From Symbiodinium natans (lineage: Eukaryota; Sar; Dinophyceae; Suessiales; Symbiodiniaceae): DNA of 64,000 nt. Below, piece by piece: positions 40,800 to 52,000 of this stretch. The stretch's first letter is position 1; every line of letters begins with the position of its first letter. A program made the position numbers and the translations under genes. A model generated the notes under the pieces. It saw nothing but the letters and a program-made list of their open reading frames with translations. It was not told where the DNA came from and did no database searches. The DNA lies in contig CAJNDS010002378.1 in the NCBI GenBank assembly GCA_905221605.1, forward strand, positions 221,001 to 285,000. The letters run 5' to 3'.

Positions 40800-42410
40800 A
40801 TGCTGTAAGGCTGTTGGCCGCAAAATACAAGTCTCAGCCCAAGAGCAAGAAGGCTGCTGCATTGACTGATGACCAGGCGCAAGATCAAGCCTCGTGTCAA
40901 GCTAAGCACAGGCCACTGCAGTTGGTTGAACTTGCACAGGCACGCGTGCTGCTGCAGCTTTGCAGCTGTGCGGATGAGACCGCTGCTTCCTTGAAGACTG
41001 ACTTGGACCATGAGGACTACGGCTGTGAAGTTGCGCGGCTACTCTTTGATCACGTCCTTTCTCATTGGAAGTCCAAGAGTGCAGACGCCGTGCTCGCCGA
41101 TGCGGCGCAGAAGGACTTTGAGCTGCGCCTCAGTGCTTTCAAGGCCTTGGGCACAAGCGTGCCGGGCTACGAGCGTGAGGTATTGCTTGCTTGTGCTCAC
41201 AGCAGCACGGAACAGCTCAAAATCCTGACAGAGCCGAGCATGCCGAGCTCTGTCCGCGAGCCAGTGGAAGCTCGGCTTCGCCGATTGGCGCAGGCGGCCG
41301 TGGAAGGCTTTGGGAAGGCAAAGGCTTCCAAGGCTGCCAAGGTCTCACCAGCTTGCAGGCCTTCGCCCTCTCAGGACCCGGAGTCCATGGAAGTCACCAG
41401 CGAGCACAGACCTACAAGAAGTGGCTGCGCAGATTGCAACCTGATTACGGACGAGGGGCGAGAAACACTTGGGCGGCTTCGTCTGGCATCTGGGCGCGCA
41501 CAAGCTGCTGAACGCAGGGCAGCGCAGCGCTTGCGGGTCGCGGGCGTCCTAGCCACTGCGCTGAAGCTCCCTGTTCCATCTGAACTTCAGGTGCACAAAG
41601 GTTGCATCGCTTGCAAGGAAGATGTTGGCAAGCTGCTGCTTTTTCCATGTGGCCATGCTGCTCATGCTGCTTGCACCAGCCGGGTTGATGGTCGTTGCCC
41701 GGAATGCCAGATCGCGATGGAGGAGGAGGAGGCCGTGTGCCTCAACTCCTTGCCGTCCTTGCCGTCTGTGTCACAGGGTCGACGCTGCAGGTTCAGTTCG
41801 AAGATCGCCGCTGTCATCATCGAGCTAAAGCGTATCATCAAACGAGATGGGCAAGCCGCACAATGCATGGTGTTTTCTCAATGGCCATCAGCTCTGGTGC
41901 AGTTGGAGGCTGCTCTCCTCGAAGAGGGCATGACACCCATGATGCCCCGAGAGGTTCAGCAACGCGAGTTGGGCACACGAGAGGAAGCTGACAAGAGAAT
42001 CCTCCTTTTAACGCCCGAGGCGTTGCAGAACCTTGGCAAGGCGACCGCTCTGCTCGCCCCTTTTTCTGTGCGCCATATCCTGCTGATGCATTCAATGCAC
42101 CCTCCGCATGCCTCATCCAAGCGCGACGAGTGGGAGAGGACCCATGCGTTCGAGCGCGTCAGTACGTGTAGGTCCCAGGTACTGGAAAGTAGTATCGTAG
42201 TATGTCTGAATACTGTGCTTGCTACTCTGCGCTGAGTCTGCTGAATCATCTGGAACCTGTCCTTGCAGGAGAATACTCAGCGCAGCCCGGATAGAGTCCT
42301 CTGCGGGCGTTGCTCCCGCAGTCATTCTTCATCGCTTTGCTGTCCGTGACACCGTGCGCCTCACATTGGTTGCACCATTCTTGCTTATCGCTTCAGTCGA
42401 TCTCTAACGT
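40800..42410 (+). CDS. SNF2/RING-type protein (Rad5/SHPRH-like), C-terminal half
   Basis: In Rad5/HLTF/SHPRH proteins a RING E3 ubiquitin-ligase finger sits between the two SNF2 helicase lobes, and they ubiquitinate PCNA in DNA-damage tolerance. Here the frame, open from about 40760 to 42235, reads a helical region (LAQARVLLQLCSCADE; VARLLFDHVLSHWKS). At 41603-41707 there is a RING-H2 finger: C-I-A-C, C-G-H-x-x-H-x-x-C, C-P-E-C. Then comes the second lobe: SKIAAVIIELKRI, AQCMVFSQWPSALVQLE, RILLLTPEALQNLG, VRHILLMHSMHPP. A likely intron from about 42159 (GTCAGT) to about 42269 leads to APAVILHRFAVRDTV (42311-42355), the conserved P-V-x-V-H-R-F-x-V-x-x-T-V. The S-x-E-G-L-N and H-R-I-G-Q motifs are not recognisable. 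All eight zinc ligands of the RING are present, so the ligase part looks intact while the helicase part looks degenerate. No clean start; this is the end of a longer gene. Confidence 0.75.
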
Positions 42411-42419
42411 AGCTGCACA

Positions 42420-43195
42420 AAATCCAGCATCCGAACATGTTTGTCAGAGACGAGCCCACCCTGCGGTCAATTGTTAAAGTCTTGGCATGTCTTGGCTAGC
42501 TCTTCCGCCAATGGGTTTGAAGTTTGTGCCAGGTGGAAGAGGGCGTCGTGAAGCCTACAAACTGAGCTTGTTGCAAGTTGTTTCCCTTGCAGCCCGTTCG
42601 GTTTTGTTTCGCCGAATTTTGAGGCACGTGGCTGAGATCATACTTGAAAGAAGGACATATGTTAGCCATGGGAGAGGAAGGGAATTCGACCATGTGCCTC
42701 CATGAGCGGACTACAGTGCTGGCACCGGTGTACAGCGCCAACACAGTGCTCATAAGAGAGCAAAGGGACCAAGCTGCAGGTGAGCTGCAATTGTGACCGC
42801 AATAAGCAACGTGTTTCGGCAGTGACTCAAAGTTCAGAGTTTCGCTCTCAGTCTCTGAGAGGCAGCGGCCTTGAAGGCAGAAGGTCGACTGGCCCGAACT
42901 CCGGCGGAGGCTGTAGATGTCTTCTACGGGGAGGCGCGCATGCCCCGATTCAGATTCTCAGAACCGCTGTGGGTGTTGTGACAACCTGCCATTTAGCACC
43001 ATTTTAAACCTCGTCCGTGTCCTGGGACGGTTCTGTAAAGAGCTGTAGAGCGTGAGTGAGAGAGGCGGCCTCGGCCTGGACGTACGAAGTCCGGTCTTCG
43101 ACGGAGGCGCCCCCCCCCCCCCCCCGCCCCCTGTGAGATGCAGTTTGCGCAGAGGGCAGCACACAGCCGACACAGCGTGTAAGCCACACGCTGGA
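42420..43195. other. No recognised gene
   Basis: A piece at about 42435-42490 reads FVRDEPTLRSIVKVLACLG and could be the tail of the SNF2/RING protein. The rest has short frames without motifs and a C run at 43111-43124. Confidence 0.35.
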
Positions 43196-43206
43196 AGGGG
43201 GGGGGG

Positions 43207-43290
43207 AAGTGGGGAAGTGGGGAAGTGGGGAAGTGGGGAAGTGGGGAAGTGGGGAAGTGGGGAAGTGGGGAAGTGGGGAAGTGGGGAAAG
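43207..43290. repeat. 8-bp tandem repeat GGGGAAGT, about ten copies
   Basis: Perfect tandem copies of GGGGAAGT flanked by G runs. They give Gly/Lys/Trp and Pro/His/Ser-rich artefact frames on the two strands. Confidence 0.95.
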
Positions 43291-43317
43291 GGGGGGGAGA
43301 CCGAGGGAACAACAAGA

Positions 43318-43397
43318 AAATCAGAAACTGGCCTGCGAATCAGAAACTGCGCATCAGAAACTGCACATCAGAAACTAGCTGCGAATCAGAAGCTCTG
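43318..43397. repeat. CATCAGAAACTG tandem repeat, copy 1
   Basis: Five to six variants of GC(A/G)CATCAGAAACT or GCGAATCAGAAACT occur at 11-17 bp spacing. The same motif forms a second array at 63.79-63.96 kb, directly after a TTTAGGG array. Confidence 0.75.
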
Positions 43398-43399
43398 AC

Positions 43400-44285
43400 C
43401 GAGGCCGATGCAGCTGAGTTGCGTCGCGACGAGCAAGGCCACAGCTTCAGCTGACGCTTTCAGGAAAAGGCGCAAAGTGCGAGGTTGCACCGCAGAGGTT
43501 GCACCGCAGAGGGCATCAGGGGACAAAGCCATGGGAGACCACCATAGGAGAAGTTGCCTACTGGTACGGTACGGTGTTGCCCTATTGCCGCAAAGATGTC
43601 CACAAGCATGAGCACACTCGCAAAACATCTCAGATCTGCTGAGTGACAGAGTGAGTCCGCACCCCCGTGCGGCCGTCCGCAGGTGATTCGTCGAGCGTTG
43701 AAAACGCGCTTAAAGGCTTATGTAAATCCGCCGTTGCACGCTTCACGGTTGCTCAGGCCTGCGATCTGTGGATTCGCGGCGGGCTCGGAATCGCACGGTG
43801 TTGGGCCGAACTGCCGAAGCAAAAAACTGAGCTTTTTGATGTTCTCGGTAAGCTTTCCAAAAGATTCTTTGGATGTTTCCAGGGCTTCAAGGGCTTTGGC
43901 TTCGAGATGCTTCTAGGTATCGAACTTGGGGTTGCCGGGGTTGCCGTGAGCCTGAGGTGTCTGGATCAAATCGGCTACTGCATCGTGGCTGGCAGTATGA
44001 GGCAACACTGCAGAGCCATTGCAAGGGTCTTTTGACGTTGCTGCTAGTATGTCGCTCTGTCCTCATCCGTTGAAGTTCCAGAAGTTTTTGGAGCACCCAT
44101 CCCTCTTCCTTGCCAGTCACCTGAAGAGAGCTATTCGCTCACGCTCCCGTGGCATCCTTCACCACTGTAGACTCGAGGAGGACTGCAGTTTGCTGAGTTT
44201 GCTGAGTTTGCTGTGCTGTGGACAGGGTGTTCTCTGGGTGTTCTCTGTGTGCTTCGTGTGCAGCTTCGCGAAGACGAACAGCCTG
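43400..44285. other. No recognised gene
   Basis: The frame 43667-44035 plus has no known motif. There is a GGTTGCACCGCAGA doublet at 43484-43511 and TTTGCTGAG repeats at 44188-44212. Confidence 0.35.
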
Positions 44286-44288
44286 CAG

Positions 44289-44515
44289 GACGAGGATGCT
44301 CCTGCCCTCGTGGATCCAGAAGAGGCGCCCCCCAAGATGGCCATAGCTCACCATGTGGCTCTGCTATGCACAGTGATCTACAAACTTCAGGGCTGTGGGA
44401 ATCCAAAATCTCATGGTCTGACTTCTGGCAGCGACATTTGCCGCTGCAGCATGAGGAGGTGACGCAACTTGCAGGGCGATCTATTGATCAGCATGCTTTT
44501 TTGCGACACATTCGG
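44289..44515 (+). CDS. Unrecognised gene, two exon-like pieces
   Basis: After a CTGCAG acceptor, 44289-44390 reads ALVDPEEAPPKMAIAHHVAL, then LCTVIYKLQ. The next piece, about 44391-44515, reads GLWESKISWSDFWQRHLPLQ, then HEEVTQLAGRSIDQHAFLRH, and ends at CGG|GTGAG, a good donor. The two pieces touch but lie in different phases, so either a very short intron or a frameshift separates them. The mix of hydrophobic, aromatic and acidic residues looks like a folded domain. No family is recognised. The pieces at 45.07 kb may belong to the same gene. Confidence 0.4.
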
Positions 44516-44924
44516 GTGAGAGAAATCGACAACCATTCGCGGTGAGTACCTCTGTGGAAAAAGAGGGTTGCTCATGGATTGAGAGCATTCTGAGGGTCTG
44601 GTGAACGCTTGCAAGAATCGCAGGCATCGACCTATGCGAGCCACTGCTCTACCAGGAAGGCCCCAAGCCTTTGCCTTCACCGTCATATGTCATAGTCCTG
44701 GGATCGCCGAAAGTCGGGCTGCTCGCGATAGCATGACATGTCCACATTGAGTGGTCTCTCATCTTGAAGCTGCTAGGCGTGTGCAACGCCCTCTCAAGGA
44801 TTTCAGGTCCCACTCTCACATCCTGCCCCCCCCAAAGTGATCTGAAATGTACCATCTCTTTCCTGCTCGAGGCCATCCCTTGTGACTGTACCAGCCTCCC
44901 CAATGACTTGCCGGTCTCGTAAAG

Positions 44925-45354
44925 CAACAGTGTACGGGGTGGTGTGCCCTGAGACCCAGCAGGTGGTACTGCTGTACTATCTCGGACCATCTACTGCGGT
45001 GGCCAGTGCGCAGCTGAAGCACTCTCCTGTTTCTGATCCATTGCAGCGAAACCTTGTCATATCCTTTTGCAGCCCCAATTTGGGGGAGTTTTTTTGTTTT
45101 CCAATCTTGGTGTCAGAGGTCTGTTTCTGCGGGATGATGCTTCAAAAGCCTACGAGGCAGCTCTGGCTCCCCCTGCTGCTCTGCTTACCAGGCTTACCAT
45201 CACTGAAATTCACCCTTCTGCTATGTTCCTGGGGGAAGGTCCGCATGAAAGAGGACACCGTCATCGCCTACGTGAACGATGCGTGCACCTTGGTCATTCA
45301 GGCACGGCCGAGCAGTGTCGATCGTTTCTTTAGATTCCTCGCTGTTTGTGATTA
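44925..45354 (+). CDS. Unrecognised coding-like stretches
   Basis: 44925-44995 reads TVYGVVCPETQQVVLLYYLG. 45103-45230 reads GVRGLFLRDDASKAYEAALA, then LLTRLTITEIHPSAMFL. In another phase, 45240-45354 reads VRMKEDTVIAYVNDACTLVI, then QARPSSVDRFFRFL, to a stop. The alternation of phase with protein-like pieces suggests exons of one gene with introns between. I cannot assign a function. Confidence 0.35.
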
Positions 45355-45359
45355 AACTG

Positions 45360-46431
45360 GGCAAAACGAGCAGTGGAGAAGAGGTTTACAGGGGATCAAC
45401 AGAAAACCTCTCGGAGTCTCGTAGCAACACCGGTCCTTAGTGGGTACTAGTAACTAGTACCTCCAGAAAAAGGGTTCAGGGATGTGTTAGGGTACTCTAT
45501 CGGCGGGCCAGGAGCTCGGTCCTGGCCTCATCTTCGAGGTGCAACGCTCAGAGTGTCGGCGCAAAAGGCCCCAACGTCTGCTACCGCCCCTCCTGACACG
45601 TCTTACAGCCTCTCATGCCGCTTCAAAAACAAGCTCCGATTCGTAAAAGCTCAGGTTTAAGTGCTGGCTTGGGGTGTGGTCCCTAGGTCGACCTGACTTT
45701 GGAGACAAAGCAGTCGCAGCAGCAGGCCCCCAAGGACTCGGTCTGAGGGGGAATGGCTCAGCACTCTTTAGGGCGAGGACACCTCAGATCTCTTACTGTT
45801 CTCCTACTAAACGATTTGAGTTGCTTCAGGGAACAGTTCGAGTATCAGTAGCTGAGCATGAGCCGCCTCGCCGGGCCCGGACGTATCAAATGATGGCTCG
45901 CAGCAACTTTACCGCGGACTCTTCGCGGATGCCGCCTGGCAGACTCTGCGGGCTGCAACTCAACCTTGCAGTGGCCCGGCAGCAAGATGCAGCAAGGGCC
46001 TCTAGTCTTAGAGTCACTAGAGCCACAGCTATAGAGGCACTGGAGTCACAAGAGAGAGTCAGAGATGGCACATCTCAAGCGCTTCCTTGCTACGTCGTAG
46101 CCGTTGACATCCAAGGCACCTTACAGCTGGCTGCGACTCTAGCCGCCTCCTCTCTTTCTTAGAGCAGCAAATTTGCTCTCGATTTTTTTCTCGCTTCACA
46201 TCCGTTGCAAAATAGCTGCTAGCGCTTTGAGACCTCTTTACTACTTTTGACGTTGTGTGATCTTGACCTTCACTAGGCTCTGTCAACGATTCAGACCTTG
46301 TTCAAGCCAAAGCCAGCACTCCAGAGCCCAAAACCAATCCCACGACTCATCTCACGAATCTCACCTCGCTAACTTTACAACGCCTGCGACGACACCATCG
46401 TCGCGTTCACTGCTACTTGTTCGCAAGATAG

Positions 46432-46466
<35 letters not shown>

Positions 46467-47765
46467 TGGAGTAAGCCGCTAGAAACGTGGCCCGCGGAAG
46501 CCCGAGACATGGTGCCAAGGCGACTTTACCATCTCAGTTTCGAGGACGGGCCGCCGTTTGGGCCGCGCTTTTGTGCCATCTTTTTGCCACTCAGCCAATT
46601 ACCCCTTTCTGGAGGACTCGGCCCTTGGCCATTCTGATGTGCAGAGGCGCACAATCTCATGACACCCCTTTTGACTTATGACTTACTCATGGATTACTTA
46701 GACTTACTTATGACTTGCGCAAGTGACACCAGAATACATGGCTGAAATCCAGAAGCTTCCCGCGGCTAAGCAAGTTGAGAGCAGGTCATTGAGCCCAATG
46801 GTCTCCGGCCTCAAGGCCCGGGGCCAGAGCACCGCTCTCCAAGCATCTCCGAGCATTGAGCAATCTCTGAGCATGCGCGCTTAGGAGAACGGATCGGACT
46901 TTCGAGAGAAGGACGGCAGAGAGCTGAGGCGGCATTCGTTTCGGAGCTGGTTGCTGGCACTCTGTTGCGATGGATGTGTTTACACTTGCTCTGGAAAAAC
47001 GTTCGCTGATTTTGAGCCACAATGACGAAAGTTTTCCTGAGGGAGTGTCGTCAAAACCGCGTAAGGGCTCTGGGGCGAAGCCGTTGGGGGTCTGGGGGGG
47101 CGGGGCGGTCAGATTTCGGCGGCTACAGCTCGGCGTCATCCAATTTCGGCTCCCGGTCTGCCCACCATGCCCTTTTCGGACCCTTTTGTGAGGCTTCTTG
47201 TGGTGTTGTTTTGTGGCCTCTTCGACGCGCATGGAGGCGGCATGACACATGATATCACATGATGCTCCTGATGGGAGGGCGAATGTTTCTTTTTTGTTGG
47301 CTTCAATTCGCTGCCGGTACCCTGGTGCAAAGTTGCTTCCCCAAATGTTGGGCCGTCAATGGACGTTCCCCCTTTATTTACTTTTTCTTAATTCGAAGCC
47401 CACATGACTCCTATCCCAAACCCATCGTGCAAGCGCTCTGTGCGCTGCTTGCGGTTTAGGACAAAGTCTCGTTCTCAGAGATCATAGATTCTTCAAAAAA
47501 TCGTGTTTTACGGATCCTATATAGTTTAAGGTCCTACAGTATCCTGGTATCCTTAAGGAGGCTCCCTAGGTCATGCCCGAAAGCCTCCGCAAACATCCGA
47601 CTATTCGTGGTTCTTCGCATATTTCATTACCGGTACTAGTTCCCCCTAGCATTCCTTTTGGTATTGCTCCTACTGCTTCTACGACCAATACTCTTACGGT
47701 CACCACGACTCTGACGAATCGCGTTGCGGGCTTAGGGTTCTGGAGCCAGTAAGAACGCACGTGCC
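45360..47765. other. No recognised gene
   Basis: Frames at 45674-46162 plus and 46786-47250 minus are open but have no motif. A (GA)n microsatellite lies at 46436-46462. ACTTA-type short repeats occur at 46673-46710 and AT-rich sequence at 47470-47560. A single TTAGGG-like motif at 47731 may be chance. Confidence 0.4.
46436..46462. repeat. (GA)n microsatellite
   Basis: About thirteen GA dinucleotides, giving an Arg/Glu artefact frame. Confidence 0.9.
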
Positions 47766-47779
47766 GGGACCCTTCTCAA

Positions 47780-48055
47780 CTCCCCCCCCCCCCCGGCTCT
47801 TCAAAGCATGCGAGCGCTATGTTTGCAAATGGGGGGGGGGGGTGGGGCAAACATGCTTCAAAGAATGTCGTTGCCATCATGAACATTTTTGAAAACTAAG
47901 ATGATTCATTTCACCAATGTCGTAAGGACGTTGTGTTGCGAACGTGCTAAAATCGGGCCATACTGGACATTCCTTTTAAGCCCATATGACAAGCCCATCA
48001 TGCGAGGTTTGTGTTTGCACAGGGGCAGGGGGTGGCATAACTGGACATTGCCTCT
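47780..48055. repeat. Dispersed repeat related to the unit at 60-241
   Basis: It contains CTTCAAAGCATGCGAGCG, TATGTTTGCAAATGGGGG and CCCATCATGCGAGG, the last followed by TTTGTGTTTGC, matching pieces of the unit at 60-241 in the same orientation. Two copies of a TACTGGACATTCC/TAACTGGACATTGCC segment occur at about 47961 and 48038. C and G homopolymers flank the first part, as they do at 130-160. Confidence 0.55.
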
Positions 48056-48059
48056 ACAC

Positions 48060-49000
48060 TCTACACCTGTGAATCCTTTCCGCACCATTTCTATTAAGAC
48101 ACAGAGGTACCGCCACCGCCGCCCCTCTCCCCTGCCCCTGCCTCCCTGCCTCCTCCCGCGTCTCCCTCAAAAGGGAGTGGAACAGAAAAAGTGCCACAAG
48201 TGATGGACAAAAAGCCAAAGGGGAGTGGAACAAAACAAGCGGGGCCACAAGTGGGGGGGATGACATCTCCGCCTGAGGCTCCCCTCGTTGCCCTCTCACT
48301 CTTGTTGCCTTCGTGATTCGCCAGCTCGCGGAAGCTCGCGTTGCCAGGGAGCGACCAGAGAAGGACCGTCCTTCACGAGACCGGGATGAGGGAGATTCCG
48401 CCAGAGGCTCAGTTGAGGGGGAGCTCGCAGAGAGCTTCACCACAAAGGCCTCGGGGCGGCAGCGGGCCTTATGGCAAGATCGTTGAGTAGCTCTTCTGCC
48501 TGGTGATATGTGTATTTCGGGATTCCTAGCTGTTGAAACATCGGTTTGCGGGGAGCATGTTGGAAGCCTTTTTTTGCTTCGGTTTTTGTTTTTTTTTCCT
48601 CCGTTTTGTTGGTTGCTGAAGCTCTTTTGCGGTGTCTAAGGTTCGATTCTCGCAGACGCTCTCCGCACTCCCAAGAAACTCAGGCACCGCAGCCTTGGAG
48701 TGCTCTTGTCATGTGCAGGTGCAGCGAGCACCAAAAGGAATTTTCAAAGAAAGAAGACCACAGCATAGGAATCGATGCAACCGTTTAAACGACGCGCTTG
48801 CGCGCAACTTGAGCAGATGGGCCAGGCCCTGGTGTTTTCACGTCCATTCTGGCGAAGCTTGCCCGGGAGCGGCGCTGGTGCGGTTGCAGCTGTTGAGAGT
48901 AAATTGAGAGAGCCGAGAGAGCCGAGAGAGGAAAAGCAGAGCAAGGAGTTCCATCACGAATGCTTTTTAGCATGTCTCAATCTGTTTCAACACCTTCCAA
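48060..49000. other. No recognised gene
   Basis: The frame 48775-49491 plus starts at a true ATG, but only its later part overlaps PPR exons and in another phase, so I do not call it. The stretch contains GAGAGCCGAGAGAGCCGAGAG repeats at 48905-48930. Confidence 0.4.
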
Positions 49001-49002
49001 CA

Positions 49003-52000
49003 ACGACCGCAGGTGGGACGTCGACGCGGTTTTTGCAGAAATGTCGGCTCGGAGCATCAGGCCGCCGTGACATGGAGAGGTTGTCTGAGATGTTGTTTGA
49101 GATGTTGAGAGCTTCGGAGAACACGTGGACCAGAAGGCCTTTGAATCTGCACCAGGCCGAACCGCATCCACCTCAATGCTGCCATCAATGTCTTTGCGAA
49201 AGCTCGGCGCCCCTCTCAGATTGCGTAGCTCATCGTAGCTGTCGCGATCGAACGCGCTGCAGTCGCGGAGAGCTTCATCGGTCACAGCACTTTTTTCAAG
49301 CCGAGGCGGCCACAGAAAGCCGAGGAATGGCTGATCTGGATGCAGGACAACGACGTGAAGCCCAACGAGGTGCGGATGGAATGCCCCGAAGGTTTGCGTA
49401 CGAAGTTTTGCGGCGGTTTTGCGAGCCAAGTGAAGCTTCCTTGAAAGTTCCAAAGGACTCAGGGCGGCTTCTTCTGGAAGAACGTAATTAAGGCTGCCGA
49501 GGTGGCGCAAGCGTTTAAGTTTGAATACTATCCAAACAGTTGCTAGGCTTGTGATGTGAGAGCATGAGAAGAGTATCTAAAGGCTGGAAGACATGCCTGG
49601 ATGGCTAAGGCAGCTAAGATCTAGGACGCCTGTACCAGGCTCAAGGCTCATCGACGGCGCAAGGCATCTTTCGACACGCGACGACACGCGACGCTACGCC
49701 GGGTGCGCGCCGGGAGTAGCGGTGCACCTCGGTCCGCACGGTCGGGCAGATACGGAAAGTGATCGAGCAGCCGACCCGAGGATGAACCCGCAGCGTAAGT
49801 GAGAGCTTTGAGGACTTTTCACTTTTTTGCAGTAAGGACTTGCTGGGTCAACAGAGTCAACAGGCCGCGCCAAGCCTTCGGAGAATTTGGTGTCTGTTCC
49901 CGTGTGCTGCCAGTCACGAAGGCTTGCAGGTGCTTTTGTGTTTACAAACGAGGGGGGGGGGGGGCGGCGACTGCTGACCTGAACACCTTCCCAAAGCGCC
50001 TGCAGCGGCTGCGTAGCTTTCGTTCGCCCTCTCAAGTGAAGTGTGCGGCCCCAGTGGTGCCGGGAAGTTCCCGGGAGTGCCAGGTCAGGGATCCCAGGGC
50101 CGTAACGTTGTAACAGGCAGTCCCAGGCTTTTCAGCCACGGGGTGGTCCGAGAGAGATCCCAAAGCAGGGTATCGGCACCTCAAAGCAACTTGTCCACGT
50201 GTGTTTACGGCATCGGCTTGCAGGCCGTTGCGAGTGTACTGAGTAATTATGTCTAGCCTCCATCGCAAGCCGGTGGAGTTGCAAGCGCTTCTTCATCTTG
50301 ATTTCAGAGGTCAGCTACAACAGCGTCATCAACGCTTGCGCACAAACTGGTTACGTTGAGCGCGCCGAGATGTGGCTGGCTTCCTAATGGCAGACTGCTT
50401 GTGGCTCGAGTGACTGTGGTGGCTCATCATGACCTGAACCACAGGCATTTTGTCCCCCTTTCCTCGTCTGTATCAAAAGGCTTGGGCGTATGCTGGAAGC
50501 TGGCATTCAAGCAAATGAGGCCCGTGCTCTCGCTGTCCATGTGCGTTGCTGACATCTCCAGGGCATGCCATCCGTCCACCGCTGCAAGGTCAGCTACAAC
50601 AGCGTCATCAATGCTTGCGCGCAGAAGGGGCGTGTTTCTCGTGCAGCAGGGGCCTGAGGTCAGGTCCGTTTAGCATGTCGCACCCACAATGCCCCCCGCT
50701 GCCTGGCAGCCATGGTAAGGAAGTTTGGCTCGAGAAGATGCTTGCTGCCGGCGTGCCGGCCTGAAGTCCGCAATGAAGCTCATCGATCGGTGACGGTGGC
50801 TTTCGGAGCACGGTCGAGGTTCGAGCAAACAGCGTACCACAGAGCGCAGGTCAAAACCGATGCCTTCAGCTACAACAGCGTCATCAATGCAACGGCCTCG
50901 ACGTGCAGTGCAGTCGAAGTACCGGGTCTACCAGACTGTACAAGGATGTACAGAGCTTCTAGGATGCCCAGGAACCCCCCCGAGACCCAAGAGTGGCAAG
51001 CGCTTCTCAAGGTTGACGAACGGGGGGTACTGGAAAGTAGGCAAAGGTGGGCACAAGACGCATGGAAGGCTCGAGGGCATCCGCGGACGTAGAGAGGGGG
51101 AAGGGAGTTGTGGCACTCAAAGTCACAAAAATGCATCCCATGGCATTGCATGTCAGAGCAGGCAAGTGCTCGAAAGAGCACATGCAAACAGAATCAGAAG
51201 AGAGGCACGCAGCAACCTATGCTTTTGCGCAGCTGCGAAGGCCTCCAAAGGTGTCTTGAGCTGCCAGAAAAGGTGGAAATCTGGAAAGGATCTCGGGTTA
51301 TGTTGGGGCAGCGTTTCGCGCGAAGTTGCAGAGTTGGAGAGTTGCAGACGTTTTTGTTCTGTGAAAAGGGGGGGGGTCACCCAGAGGAGTTCAAATGAAG
51401 AAATGAATGGGGGGCATTTGCTTGATGTTCAATATGGGATTGTCTTGTTGGAGGCTGAGGTCATACTAGTAGAATCGAGAAGAATCGGGAGCTCGACCAG
51501 AGGCATGAGAAAAGACGCATGTCCCGTACTATTGGGATCTCCTTCCTTCCTGATACAGCTGGGACGATTGGAACGATGGCCTCCGGTCTCGAATTTTCTA
51601 GCTTGCACGGCTTGCCATAGCGGGAGTCAATGCCGACAGTACTGATGCCGAGATGCACAAGAGCTCTGCTGTACGATGCGAGTTATGGAAACATGCAGCC
51701 GTAGTGCGGATCAAGCCAGACAAGGCTTGTGCCCAACGACGTGACATTGAACGGGCAGAGACGTGGTTGGTGGCCCTGCCTCGTTTGGCTCAGAGGGCCT
51801 ATTAGATGCAGATCCACGTCGTGAGTACGGAACTGTTCCAGGAGAAGATGCTCAGCGAGGGCATCCAGGCAGACGAAGTGAGCACGGGGCCCATTGAGGG
51901 CTCATTTAGGGGGCTCATCTAGGAGGCTCATCTAGGGGGCTCATGGTCGTGCGAGGCAGCAAGAGTCTTGTACACTATGCTTGTTATATCCGCTAGCTTC

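Noticed and set aside
48775-49491. 238-codon open frame starting with a true ATG
   Set aside because: It overlaps PPR exon pieces that lie in a different phase and carries no motif itself.
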